From NCBI GenBank assembly GCA_023299895.1, contig JALZWI010000017.1, forward strand, positions 1 to 25,372: a DNA stretch of 25,372 bases. The letters run 5' to 3'. The notes under the pieces are model-generated. The model searched no databases and was not told where the DNA came from. It worked only from the letters and a program-made list of their open reading frames with translations. A program made the position numbers and the translations under genes. Below are positions 9,549 through 17,427 of this stretch, piece after piece (position 1 is the first letter of the stretch; each line of letters starts with the position of its first letter). Source of the DNA: Arenicella sp. GTDB lineage: Bacteria > Pseudomonadota > Gammaproteobacteria > Arenicellales > Arenicellaceae.

Positions 9549-10715
9549 ATGAATGTATTAAAAATGCAGAATTTAGATCTGCAGGGAAAACGCGTACTCA
9601 TTCGACAGGATTTGAATGTACCAATTTCTGATGGTGAAATCACCAATGATGCGCGCATCAAAGCGTCGTTGCCGACCTTAAAGCTAGCGCTCGAAAAAGG
9701 CGCTAAGCTGATGGTGATGTCGCACCTAGGTCGTCCAACTGAAGGTCAACCAGAGCAAAAATATTCGCTAAAAAGTGTTGCTGAGCGTTTGCAAAGCTTG
9801 TTAGGTGTTAATGTTCGGCTTCAAAAAGACTGGTTAGAGGGAATAAGCATTGCACCTGATGAAATCGTATTGTGTGAAAACGTGCGCTTTAATGTAGGAG
9901 AGAAAGAAGATGATGATGTCTTATCAAAGAAAATAGCATCACTTTGTGATGTCTATGTTATGGATGCTTTTGGGACCGCGCATCGGGCTCATGCGTCCAC
10001 GCATGGGGTTGCTAAATTTGTAGATATTGCCTGTGCCGGACCTTTGTTGAGTCGAGAGTTAGAGGCACTAACCAAAGCATTAGATAATCCAGCTCGTCCA
10101 GTTGTCGCGATAGTAGGTGGCTCCAAAGTGTCTTCAAAGTTGACAGTCTTAGACGCACTTTCAGAAAAAGTAGACCAGTTAATTGTCGGTGGTGGTATTG
10201 CAAATACCTTTATTGCTGCTGCTGGTTATGGTGTCGGCAAGTCATTATATGAAAAAGATTTGATAACACAGGCAAGTCAGTTGACCGCCAAAGCGAGAAG
10301 TAATGATGGTGATATTCCGTTACCGAGCGATGTTGTTTGCGGCAAAGAGTTTTCGGCTTCAGCAGTTGCGGCAATAAAAAACATGAGTGAAGTTAGTGAA
10401 GACGATATGGTTTTTGATATTGGACCAGATACGGCGCAAAGCTATGCAGAGTATTTAAAAAATGCAGGGACAATTGTTTGGAATGGTCCGGTAGGTGTTT
10501 TCGAGTTTGATCAGTTTGGAGAGGGCACCAAATTGTTAGCGCAGGCAATTGCTGCTAGTAATGCTTTTTCAATTGCTGGCGGTGGTGATACGGTTGCTGC
10601 TATTGAGAAATATCAAGTAGCTGACAAAATATCGTATATATCGACAGGCGGCGGTGCTTTTTTGGAATTTTTAGAGGGAAAAAAATTGCCTGCGGTTGCA
10701 ATATTAGAACAATAA
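9549..10715 (+). CDS. pgk: Phosphoglycerate kinase
   Basis: Reversibly transfers phosphate from 1,3-bisphosphoglycerate to ADP in glycolysis/gluconeogenesis, in the cytoplasm. Its 388 residues match the usual 385-400. Seen: [11 protein letters not shown] near residue 19 and SHLGRPTEG near 58 (3-phosphoglycerate-binding N domain), [13 protein letters not shown] and [10 protein letters not shown] in the hinge region, NGPVGVFEF, and the C-domain nucleotide loop [11 protein letters not shown] with the ending [11 protein letters not shown]. The start at 9549 lines up with the E. coli Pgk N-terminus (MxVxKMxxLDLxGKRV); the ATG at 9564 is a less likely alternative. No clear Shine-Dalgarno is present, consistent with co-transcription after tkt. 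No convincing intrinsic terminator follows. Confidence 0.98.
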   Translation: MNVLKMQNLDLQGKRVLIRQDLNVPISDGEITNDARIKASLPTLKLALEKGAKLMVMSHLGRPTEGQPEQKYSLKSVAERLQSLLGVNVRLQKDWLEGISIAPDEIVLCENVRFNVGEKEDDDVLSKKIASLCDVYVMDAFGTAHRAHASTHGVAKFVDIACAGPLLSRELEALTKALDNPARPVVAIVGGSKVSSKLTVLDALSEKVDQLIVGGGIANTFIAAAGYGVGKSLYEKDLITQASQLTAKARSNDGDIPLPSDVVCGKEFSASAVAAIKNMSEVSEDDMVFDIGPDTAQSYAEYLKNAGTIVWNGPVGVFEFDQFGEGTKLLAQAIAASNAFSIAGGGDTVAAIEKYQVADKISYISTGGGAFLEFLEGKKLPAVAILEQ

Positions 10716-10904
10716 TAAAAATGGTCAGTTGTTAACCATTGTAATAAAGTAGATTAAAATCATGCATTTGTATGTAATGTTGTGTATGTTAAGTATTCAG
10801 CAGTAATAAAATATGCGAATTAAATATATTTGATTTACTATGGGTTTGTTTAATGGGTTGGGTCTGTTGAAGAAAACAACGAAAAATAAGAAATTTTTTA
10901 TGAC

Positions 10905-10914
10905 GAGGTTATCT
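10905..10914 (+). promoter_or_regulatory. Shine-Dalgarno that sets the fimV start
   Basis: GAGG at 10905-10908 lies 6 bases before the ATG at 10915. It falls inside the longer frame that opens at ATG 10840 and has another ATG at 10900. Only the 10915 start gives both a standard ribosome site and an immediate signal peptide, so it is preferred. Confidence 0.7.
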
Positions 10915-12717
10915 ATGAGATTAAGGTTCTCAGCATTTACTGTAGTTGCATTAACAGTGCTGTTAGCTCAGCCTAGCTATGGCTTAGGTTTAGGCGACGT
11001 TAAGTTGCAATCTTATATCGGTCAACGCCTCGCAGCATCAATTCCACTATTAAGTGTGTCAGACAGCAATTCTTTATTGGTTGAAGTAACCCCGTTAAAC
11101 AATGTCGTTCTACAATCTCAGGTGCAGAAAGTTAATAACGAATTAGTGGTAGGCGTTTCATCAGAGCAATTGATTTCTGAACCATATCTTCAGTTTAGCC
11201 TAAAAGTCGAGGATTCAAACCAGACTATTGTGAGAGAGTTTACAGTCTTGCTGGAAATTAATCCGCAGACTGGTTCATCAAGTCAGAGTATTAATGCATC
11301 TACTCCTTACAATTCGCAACAACTGTTATCGGAGCGAATTGTTGATTTTTCGGCCACTTCAGGAGATACCTTATTAGGTCCATATGAGTGGGCTCAGAAA
11401 GACCAGATTCCATCACGCTTTGGTGCTGTTCTGGATGGGCAATCGTTGTGGAGAGTTGCTCGACGAATTAACAGCGCTATGGATGTCTCGCTTAACCAAA
11501 TGATGTGGGCCTTGTATTTATCTAACCCTGACGCATTTTCAAATGATTCGATCGAGTCTCTACGGGCAGGAGTATTCTTAGATATCCCGCAGTTTTCGGT
11601 TGTCTCGAGTGTCAGCGATGGGCAAGCAAAAAGAAACTTAGAGAGTTTAAGTGTGCTTAGTCAAGCTGCCGATGTACCTACTTCTGAGGTAGCTGTGGTT
11701 GGTGAGGATTCGGTAATTGCACAGAGTGAGCAAATTGAAGACCCAGCGACGCTTGATGAATCGATTTCTAATTTAGTATCAGAAGCAACTGAGCCTGATG
11801 AAGATAGCTTTAGGTTGTTAGGTTTAGATGACACTAGCTTGATTAACGCTGATAACCCTACTGAGACTAACCTACAAACAATTGAAACAATTAATGTGTT
11901 GTCTGTTACGGTAGGTAATCTAACTCAAGAGTTAATCCGCAAGGATAAACAAATTGAGTTTTTAGAGGAAAAAATTTCTGCTTTAGAGGGTGTTGCGGCA
12001 CTTGATTCTATCCCGTCAGAGTCAGGTTCATCCTTGTTAGAACTGCCATCGACCTCGCTATCTCAGGCCACAGAAAGCAGCACTATCGCGACTAATGAAT
12101 TAGAAATAAAACCTTGGTATTTATGGTTAGGTTTGTTTTTAATTACTTCACTGGGATTGCTTTTTTTTCGAAATAAACTTAAGGAATTAAATTTATTTGG
12201 CGATACTGATGAGATAGAGTTCGTCAAACAAAAAAATATCAACATAACAACCTCGTCGACACTAAGTGACATTAAGAGTCGTGATTTCAGTGAAAAATCA
12301 ACCTCAGATAAGGGCGACGACAATTTTGCTGAAGATGATTTAGATGATGGTTATAACAGTTTTGCTGATATCAGCATCAATTATATTGATGAAGACTCGA
12401 TCGTTGATATTCAAGACACTACCAAGTATCTAGAAAAAGACTATATCGAATTTGAAAAAAATTTAGAGTCGCTGATTAAAAAAGATGACTATGATGAGGT
12501 GATTGAATTACTTACCTCATCACGTAATAAAATTATTGATGATGATCGCTATTATTTTGAACGGTTACGTTGTTACTTCCTTAAAAAAGATGAGGATGGA
12601 TTTTATGCTTTTTATGATGAAATTGAATATACCATCCAACATTTTCCGGAAAACTGGAATCGTAAAATATCTGAAATGGTGATCGAATTAGGTCAAAAAG
12701 TACAAGACAGCGCATAA
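10915..12717 (+). CDS. fimV: FimV-like peptidoglycan-binding inner-membrane protein
   Basis: FimV proteins are polar, LysM-containing inner-membrane proteins needed for type IV pilus function. The chosen start gives 600 residues; the frame extends upstream to 10840, adding 25 residues that would bury the signal peptide. Seen: signal peptide (basic MRLR, hydrophobic core, PSYG-like cleavage region), a FimV N-terminal domain beginning LGLGDVKLQSYIGQRL, a LysM-like segment with DGQSLWRVARRI followed by LRAGVFLDIP, a coiled coil near VTVGNLTQELIRKDKQIEFL, one membrane segment (PWYLWLGLFLITSLGLLFF), and a strongly acidic cytoplasmic tail ending in a helical, TPR-like stretch. It is short: P. aeruginosa FimV is over 900 residues, and I do not recognise the usual conserved C-terminal TPR domain. 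The location after pgk is unusual; fimV normally sits near asd and truA. FimV-family membership is good; orthology is less sure. Confidence 0.8.
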   Translation: MRLRFSAFTVVALTVLLAQPSYGLGLGDVKLQSYIGQRLAASIPLLSVSDSNSLLVEVTPLNNVVLQSQVQKVNNELVVGVSSEQLISEPYLQFSLKVEDSNQTIVREFTVLLEINPQTGSSSQSINASTPYNSQQLLSERIVDFSATSGDTLLGPYEWAQKDQIPSRFGAVLDGQSLWRVARRINSAMDVSLNQMMWALYLSNPDAFSNDSIESLRAGVFLDIPQFSVVSSVSDGQAKRNLESLSVLSQAADVPTSEVAVVGEDSVIAQSEQIEDPATLDESISNLVSEATEPDEDSFRLLGLDDTSLINADNPTETNLQTIETINVLSVTVGNLTQELIRKDKQIEFLEEKISALEGVAALDSIPSESGSSLLELPSTSLSQATESSTIATNELEIKPWYLWLGLFLITSLGLLFFRNKLKELNLFGDTDEIEFVKQKNINITTSSTLSDIKSRDFSEKSTSDKGDDNFAEDDLDDGYNSFADISINYIDEDSIVDIQDTTKYLEKDYIEFEKNLESLIKKDDYDEVIELLTSSRNKIIDDDRYYFERLRCYFLKKDEDGFYAFYDEIEYTIQHFPENWNRKISEMVIELGQKVQDSA

Positions 12718-12736
12718 ATTATTTTAAAATTTAATT

Positions 12737-13234
12737 TTGCATTCTTTTGTCCCGATAGTGGGTATTGATCCAGAGGTTTTGATTTTAGGTTCCATGCCTA
12801 GCGAGCGATCATTGAAGGTATTGCAATATTACGCACATCCGCAAAATGCTTTTTGGTGGATTATGTCGCATTTAGAGGGCTTTCCTTTAGAGTTGAGCTA
12901 TGAAGACAAATGTTCACAGCTCAAATTGTCAAATTATGCAGTCTGGGATGTGTTGCATAGTTGTAAAAGAGAGGGAAGTTTAGATTGTAATATTGAGCGA
13001 ACGAGTGAGAAGGTTAATGATTTTTCAGTATTTTTGAATGAGCATAAAAGTATAAAATTAATAGCCTTTAACGGTGGAGCAGCAAGACAAATTTTTATGC
13101 GACACTGCGTACAGATAATGAACCAACATAATTATATTAAGTTAATTCAGTTGCCTTCTACTAGCCCAGCTCACGCGAGGGTGAACCGGCAACAAAAGTT
13201 ACAACTTTGGCGTAATGGCCTTGTCGTGAATTGA
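12737..13234 (+). CDS. Uracil-DNA glycosylase superfamily, hypoxanthine-DNA glycosylase type (family 6)
   Basis: A 165-residue DNA repair enzyme predicted to excise deaminated bases, probably hypoxanthine. Seen: GSMPSERSL near residue 18, then YYAHPQNAFW with N37 at the expected catalytic Asn position, the mid motif WDVLHSCKREGSLD, and the C-terminal LPSTSPAHA with a trailing Arg/Lys helix. These motifs match the family often named DNA-deoxyinosine glycosylase rather than E. coli Mug or Ung. The start is TTG at 12737: an in-frame stop lies at 12725, and the family begins only a few residues before the VLILGSMP strand, so the next ATG (inside GSMP) would delete the active site. No clear ribosome site. 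It follows fimV by 19 bases and overlaps the next gene by 4. Confidence 0.85.
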   Translation: MHSFVPIVGIDPEVLILGSMPSERSLKVLQYYAHPQNAFWWIMSHLEGFPLELSYEDKCSQLKLSNYAVWDVLHSCKREGSLDCNIERTSEKVNDFSVFLNEHKSIKLIAFNGGAARQIFMRHCVQIMNQHNYIKLIQLPSTSPAHARVNRQQKLQLWRNGLVVN

Positions 13235-13686
13235 GCAACGATAAAATGCAAAAACCTTTTTGGCAAGAAAAAACTTTATTTGAGATGAGCCTCGATGAAT
13301 GGGAGTCGGTTTGTGACGGCTGTGCAAAGTGCTGTCTAACTCAGCTGCAAGATGAACTAACTGAACAATTAGTCTTTACTGATGTAGCTTGTGATTTACT
13401 GAATGGTGATACTTGTCGCTGCCACGACTATAAAAATCGTAGCGCCAGAGTGCCAGAGTGCGTAACAATGACGATTGAAAATGTCGAAGAGTGTGCTAAG
13501 TTCATGCCTCAATCATGTTCATATAGATTATTATTAGAAGGCAAGCCTTTACCGAACTGGCATCATTTAGTTAGCGGCAAGCTTGCTTTAGTTCATCGGG
13601 CAGGCCATTCAGTATACGGGCGTGTCAGATTTGAGCGTAATATAAAAAACGATGAGTTAGAAAACTACGTGGTGGATTGGTGCTGA
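13231..13686 (+). CDS. ycgN: YcgN family (UPF0260) Cys-cluster protein
   Basis: A 151-residue cytoplasmic protein of unknown function, clearly related to E. coli YcgN along its length (PFWQEKTL, CDGCAKCC, MPQSCSYRLL, LPNWHHLVSG). The N-terminal cluster CDGCAKCC (Cys 28, 31, 34, 35) and further Cys residues fit the zinc- or iron-chelating YkgJ-like fold. The start TTG at 13231 overlaps the previous stop (TTGA), suggesting coupled translation. ATG at 13246, five codons later, is an alternative and would still keep all motifs. The C-terminus stops at VVDWC, a few residues shorter than E. coli, leaving a terminal Cys. In enterobacteria ycgN is near minC-region genes; here the partners are a DNA glycosylase and dsbB. 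Confidence 0.9.
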   Translation: MSNDKMQKPFWQEKTLFEMSLDEWESVCDGCAKCCLTQLQDELTEQLVFTDVACDLLNGDTCRCHDYKNRSARVPECVTMTIENVEECAKFMPQSCSYRLLLEGKPLPNWHHLVSGKLALVHRAGHSVYGRVRFERNIKNDELENYVVDWC

Positions 13687-13711
13687 TACAAGCCAAGATA
13701 TTTTCATAGTG

Positions 13712-13717
13712 TATACT
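13712..13717 (+). promoter_or_regulatory. Possible -10 box for dsbB
   Basis: TATACT lies in the 54-base gap between ycgN and dsbB, 23 bases before the dsbB ATG. No recognisable -35 box is found 16-18 bases upstream, so this is tentative. Confidence 0.3.
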
Positions 13718-13740
13718 CGTAAAAGAATAATTTTTTAGTA

Positions 13741-14268
13741 ATGGGGATTCAATTGATCGCAACGCGTTGGTATTGGTTTGGACTGCTTGGGAGTGGTTCC
13801 TTAGTCGCTGTCGCCTATTTTTATTTTCAACAGCAATTAGGTTTGGCACCCTGTCCGCTATGTATGTTTCAACGAGCCTGTCTAGCAGCTGTGATGATAA
13901 TCTGTTTGCTCGGAATTTTATTTCGTCCCAGAAAGCTATTTTCCAAAGTTTTTGCTTTGGGAGTAGCAATTTCTTCAGCTCTTGGTTTAACAATCGCTGG
14001 TAGACAAGTATGGTTGCAGCACTTGCCAGCAGATCAAGTACCAGAGTGTGGCCCTGATTTAGAGTTTATGCTTGATGTCTTTCCATTTATGGAAATGATT
14101 CAAACTGTGTTGAGTGGCAGTGGTGAGTGTGCTGAAGTGCAATGGCGCCTACTCAGTTTTAGTATGCCAGAGTGGATGGTGGCGATTTTTGCAATAATGA
14201 CGATTATTTCGTTAAAATTGTTATTTACTAAGCAACGGAAATATTTTTCTGGTAGCTATCGAAGTTAA
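13741..14268 (+). CDS. dsbB: Disulfide bond formation protein DsbB
   Basis: Inner-membrane quinone reductase that reoxidises DsbA, supplying disulfides to periplasmic proteins. The 175 residues match E. coli DsbB (176). Seen: four hydrophobic segments (about 10-30, 44-61, 70-87, 141-160), the first periplasmic active pair C38-x-x-C41 in APCPLCMFQR with the following Arg, and the second pair C103 and C130 in the long loop between segments 3 and 4, spaced almost as in E. coli (C41, C44, C104, C130). No DsbA gene is in the window. A possible -10 box precedes it. It is convergent with the downstream minus-strand amidotransferase gene, and no hairpin terminator is visible in the 42 bases between them. 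Confidence 0.96.
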   Translation: MGIQLIATRWYWFGLLGSGSLVAVAYFYFQQQLGLAPCPLCMFQRACLAAVMIICLLGILFRPRKLFSKVFALGVAISSALGLTIAGRQVWLQHLPADQVPECGPDLEFMLDVFPFMEMIQTVLSGSGECAEVQWRLLSFSMPEWMVAIFAIMTIISLKLLFTKQRKYFSGSYRS

Positions 14269-14310
14269 ATAAAAAATCGAAATTAAACCAAAGATGCTTT
14301 TCAGTCTAGC

Positions 14311-15081
14311 TTAAATTGATAAACATTCGCCTTTATGAAAAGCGAGCAGCTGATTATTAGTTACGCAATTCCAAATTTCATTATCTGTTAATGGTTTTGT
14401 AGCAACGACTGTTACAACATCATTAGGAGTCGTTTCATGACCAAAGTCAACACTCATATCCTTGTCTACTAAGCTTGCTTCTCCAAAAGGTGCTCTTCTG
14501 GATATCCAGCTCATATTTGTTGTGCAATAGGCGTAAAGGTATTTTGAATCGCTCATCAAAACATTAAATACGCCGAGCCCTGCAAGCTTGTTGCAAAGCT
14601 GATTAATGAGAAAGCGAAGAGGTTTAGCTGCTTTTGGGGAGACTGGGAAAGCTTGTTCGATTTCTGCTAGTAACCAACAAAAAGCATGCTCGCTGTCGGT
14701 TGTCCCAACCGGTTTATGTCTTCCAAGAGGAAAGTTTTTAACGCCTTTGAGTTGTCCGTTGTGGGCGAAGGTCCATTGGCGCCCCCAAAGTTCACGGCAA
14801 AAAGGGTGTGTGTTTTCAAGTTTTACTTTACCGCGATTAGCTTTTCTTATGTGGCTTATGATGATGTTGCTTTTAATCGGATAATCGCTAATTAGTTTCG
14901 CTAAAATTGAATCAGCGCATGATTCTGGGTCATGAAAAACTCGACAGCCCTTGTCCTCATAAAAACCGATGCCCCAGCCATCTGAATGAGGACCGGTACG
15001 GCCACCTCGTTCTAGTAAGCCAGAAAAACTAAAACAGATATCAGTCGGCACATTGGCACTTAAACCTAGTAGTTCGCACAT
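14311..15081 (-). CDS. yafJ: Class II glutamine amidotransferase, YafJ type
   Basis: Predicted N-terminal-nucleophile glutamine amidotransferase of 256 residues, the size of E. coli YafJ (255); the acceptor substrate is unknown. Seen: MCELLGLSANVP, with Cys2 becoming the nucleophile after Met removal, the GPHSDGWGIGFY strand, HIRKANRG, the oxyanion-hole motif FAHNGQL, and TTDSEHAFCWLL. There is only the amidotransferase domain, with no attached synthase or asparagine synthetase domain. It stands alone on the minus strand, divergent from the protease gene (shared 105-base intergenic region) and convergent with dsbB. Confidence 0.92.
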   Translation of the reverse strand: MCELLGLSANVPTDICFSFSGLLERGGRTGPHSDGWGIGFYEDKGCRVFHDPESCADSILAKLISDYPIKSNIIISHIRKANRGKVKLENTHPFCRELWGRQWTFAHNGQLKGVKNFPLGRHKPVGTTDSEHAFCWLLAEIEQAFPVSPKAAKPLRFLINQLCNKLAGLGVFNVLMSDSKYLYAYCTTNMSWISRRAPFGEASLVDKDMSVDFGHETTPNDVVTVVATKPLTDNEIWNCVTNNQLLAFHKGECLSI

Positions 15082-15121
15082 TTTTATTCAAAAAATCTTA
15101 ACGTATTTAGTACATAGTAAC

Positions 15122-15149
15122 TTGTTTAGCATTGATCTTTAATTATAAT
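15122..15149 (+). promoter_or_regulatory. Promoter of the exported subtilase gene
   Basis: A -35-like TTGTTT (15122-15127) and a perfect -10 TATAAT (15144-15149) are separated by 16 bases. Transcription would start near 15156, only about 7 bases before the TTG at 15163 that opens the longest frame, which argues for translation from ATG 15187. The -10 lies in ATTATAAT, whose complement also reads TATAAT, so it may serve the divergent minus-strand gene as well. Confidence 0.6.
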
Positions 15150-15168
15150 CGTTAAACTATTATTGATT

Positions 15169-15175
15169 GAAAGGA
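15169..15175 (+). promoter_or_regulatory. Shine-Dalgarno that sets the subtilase start
   Basis: GAAAGGA lies 11 bases before ATG 15187. The upstream TTG at 15163 has no ribosome site of its own and overlaps this region, so 15187 is preferred. Confidence 0.55.
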
Positions 15176-15186
15176 TAAACAAAAAG

Positions 15187-17322
15187 ATGTTATTTAATCG
15201 AATACAAATTTTTTTACTGATTACCTCAATGTCTTGTTTCATTGTTGGTAATTCTCATGCACAACAAGTTGCTCTATTAGACTCAGGCGTTGATAATCCT
15301 AACGAGATTTTCAATATAGCGCCGGGCTTTAATTACTTTGATAACACAGAAGATACCTCGGATATTTCTCCTCGTGAAGGTGAGGGTCACGGAACTGTTT
15401 CGACACGAGTAGCATCAGAGGCTTTCAGTGGAGAAATAGTTCCTTTTGTTGTGACTGATGGTGAATTTGAGAGTTCGAGTAATGCGGCAAACGCGGCGCG
15501 AGATAGTGCACTTTTAGATGCGTTCAGTCGCAATGAAGTAAGGGTGGTCGGTTTAACAATTGGTGGTGAAGGAATTTCAGATGTTTCGGCGCCGCTAGTA
15601 GCAGATCTTTCAAATTCTAATAGAGTAGTTGCGATCAGTGCTGGCAATGGAGTTAGCTCTCAACCAAATGTGCTATCCACCTCAAGCTTTAATTTTGATG
15701 GTGTGATTATTGTTGGTGGTACAGATGCTAGTGGAACATTGTTACCACAATCGAATCGAGCAGGAACAACGGCCGATAAATATGTGGCTGCGATTGGCTT
15801 ACCAACCTTGGATGCTGAGGTTGAAGCAGACAACAGCGGCACGTCATGGGCAACAGCTCGTATTAGCGGTATAGCTGGCGAGGTTCTTTTACAAAACCCT
15901 GAACTTACAGCTGCCGAGGTGGTGGAGATAATTTTAGATTCAGCAGAAGACAGAGGGGCTGTAGGTGTTGATCCTGAGTACGGCCGAGGTGTTATTTTAA
16001 ATGCAGAGCAAGTACTCAATAACGCCATTGGTGAGCTCGAAATACCGACTGAGGCAACCCCAACTAGTACAGGCGGTGGCGGTAGCGGCGGTAGTTCTGG
16101 AGCAGGGCTTATATTAGGCGCGGCAGTCGCTGGAGGTATCTATTTATTAACACGTCCAAAAACCACACTGGAAAAAACCTTGGTGCTCGATTCTTATGGT
16201 CGCGCCTTTGAAGTTGACTTGACTAAACAAATTTCGATTAATGATGGTATTTTGCACTTAAATAATTTTTTCCCGTCATTGGATCAAAAATCAATCAATG
16301 ATGGTTTTGTATTGCCTGGGTTAAATACTCAAGTGGCCTTTTCAGTAGCGACTGAGACAGATCACCGTGTGGACATGATTGAATATTTTGCAATGCCAGG
16401 CGATGTTGTGATTGAGGATGATTCAGCACAAATATCGTTTGTTTCGGAGAGCCAACTTACTAGCAGAGTGGGCCTTGCTACTGGCTATAAAGTCAGTCCA
16501 GACCTTACTTTTGGTGCTGTTTCTACTATTGAGCCACATGAGTTATTTGGTGCTACCTCGTTTATTTCGGGTCAATCTTTTGGTTCAGTATTAAGTGGGT
16601 TTAGTCAGCAGGCTGAAACGGTGAATCTAAGTTACTCACATGGTAAGTCAGGACAGTTTTCAACAAAGCTAGGTTTTGTGTCTGTAGATCAGTCACAAGA
16701 CTTCGGGCAAGATAGTTTTTCATCAATTTTAGAAGGCGAGTATCAGTTTAATGATGCGGCGCTGGTAGCTGTACAATTTGGTCAAATAGAAGAAAAGGGC
16801 AGTCTATTAGGTGGATCATCTGGCGGTGTGTTTGGGGTTGATTTAGCGGAGACATATGCAGTTAATTTTGCGGGTCGTCTCAAAGCGTCTGAGACTTTTT
16901 CAATTGTTGCTAATTACGGCATAGGTCGTACTAGAGTAGATGCTGCTGAACAGAGCTTGCTAGACGGATTTTCAAGGTTAGACAGTAATTGGTATAGCAT
17001 TGGCCTGATAGGCAATGATGTCTTTCGAGCTAAAGATCAACTTGGCGTAGCTTTTTCACAACCTTTAAAAATCCGCTCTGGAGCAGTTGACTACTCAATA
17101 CCTACGGGAAGAGATATTAATTTCGATATCGTGTTTGATAGTGAGCGTGTAGATTTATCGGACACTAATGCAACTGAGCATAATTTAGAGGCGTATTATC
17201 GCACCATGTTGTCAGATAAGTTAGAGTTAGGCAGTTTCATTTCTTATCGTAAAAACCCAAATCACGTTAGTGGGCTTGGTGATGATATATTGCTGATGGC
17301 AACACTAAGGTATCATCAGTAA
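15187..17322 (+). CDS. S8 subtilisin-like protease with autotransporter-like beta-barrel
   Basis: Predicted exported serine protease, 711 residues from the chosen start. Seen: signal peptide with cleavage after SHA (residue 25), then almost at once the catalytic Asp D32 (ALLDSGVD), His H68 (GHGT), oxyanion Asn N154 (SAGNG) and Ser S220 (GTSWA). All four subtilase residues are present. A Gly/Ser-rich linker (about 296-305) and a short hydrophobic stretch (about 306-322) follow. Then come some 380 residues of alternating, Gly/Ser/aromatic-rich sequence resembling the barrel half of alphaproteobacterial S8 autotransporters (SQPLKIRSGAVDYSIPTG, and the end YRKNPNHVSGLGDD). The protein ends YHQ, without the usual terminal Phe. 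There is no pro-domain and hardly any sequence before D32. Substrate unknown. The hydrophobic stretch could instead anchor it in the inner membrane, making the C-part periplasmic. It stands alone, with its own promoter. Confidence 0.8.
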   Translation: MLFNRIQIFLLITSMSCFIVGNSHAQQVALLDSGVDNPNEIFNIAPGFNYFDNTEDTSDISPREGEGHGTVSTRVASEAFSGEIVPFVVTDGEFESSSNAANAARDSALLDAFSRNEVRVVGLTIGGEGISDVSAPLVADLSNSNRVVAISAGNGVSSQPNVLSTSSFNFDGVIIVGGTDASGTLLPQSNRAGTTADKYVAAIGLPTLDAEVEADNSGTSWATARISGIAGEVLLQNPELTAAEVVEIILDSAEDRGAVGVDPEYGRGVILNAEQVLNNAIGELEIPTEATPTSTGGGGSGGSSGAGLILGAAVAGGIYLLTRPKTTLEKTLVLDSYGRAFEVDLTKQISINDGILHLNNFFPSLDQKSINDGFVLPGLNTQVAFSVATETDHRVDMIEYFAMPGDVVIEDDSAQISFVSESQLTSRVGLATGYKVSPDLTFGAVSTIEPHELFGATSFISGQSFGSVLSGFSQQAETVNLSYSHGKSGQFSTKLGFVSVDQSQDFGQDSFSSILEGEYQFNDAALVAVQFGQIEEKGSLLGGSSGGVFGVDLAETYAVNFAGRLKASETFSIVANYGIGRTRVDAAEQSLLDGFSRLDSNWYSIGLIGNDVFRAKDQLGVAFSQPLKIRSGAVDYSIPTGRDINFDIVFDSERVDLSDTNATEHNLEAYYRTMLSDKLELGSFISYRKNPNHVSGLGDDILLMATLRYHQ

Positions 17323-17376
17323 GATATTTTATTTTCACTGCTAATAATATAGCGGTCTTTTCAGTATTTTTTCTGA

Positions 17377-17402
17377 GGGCTGAATAGTTTACTATTCAGC
17401 CC
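17377..17402. other. Perfect 11-bp inverted repeat before cysS
   Basis: GGGCTGAATAG (17377-17387), loop TTTA, then CTATTCAGCCC (17392-17402): all 11 positions pair. It ends 25 bases before the cysS ATG. No T-run follows on either strand in the transcribed direction, so it is not a standard intrinsic terminator. It could be a factor-dependent end for the protease mRNA, an operator, or a leader hairpin of cysS. Confidence 0.85.
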
Positions 17403-17427
17403 GCCTAGCAGACCCTAAAACAATCGA

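Noticed and set aside
10720..10740. Hairpin AATGGT/ACCATT just after pgk
   Set aside because: Six pairs with a 9-base loop and no T-run; expected often by chance in AT-rich DNA. The rest of 10741-10904 is AT-rich with several weak -10-like sites and no clear promoter.
13625..13993. Minus-strand frame across the ycgN-dsbB junction
   Set aside because: It overlaps well-supported dsbB, including its first active-site pair, and has no family features.
14269..14310. Expected shared terminator between convergent dsbB and the amidotransferase gene
   Set aside because: I searched the 42 bases and found no stem longer than 4 bp.
15163..15186. TTG start extending the subtilase by eight codons
   Set aside because: It would lie about 7 bases from the predicted transcription start with no ribosome site, and would put extra charged residues before the signal peptide.
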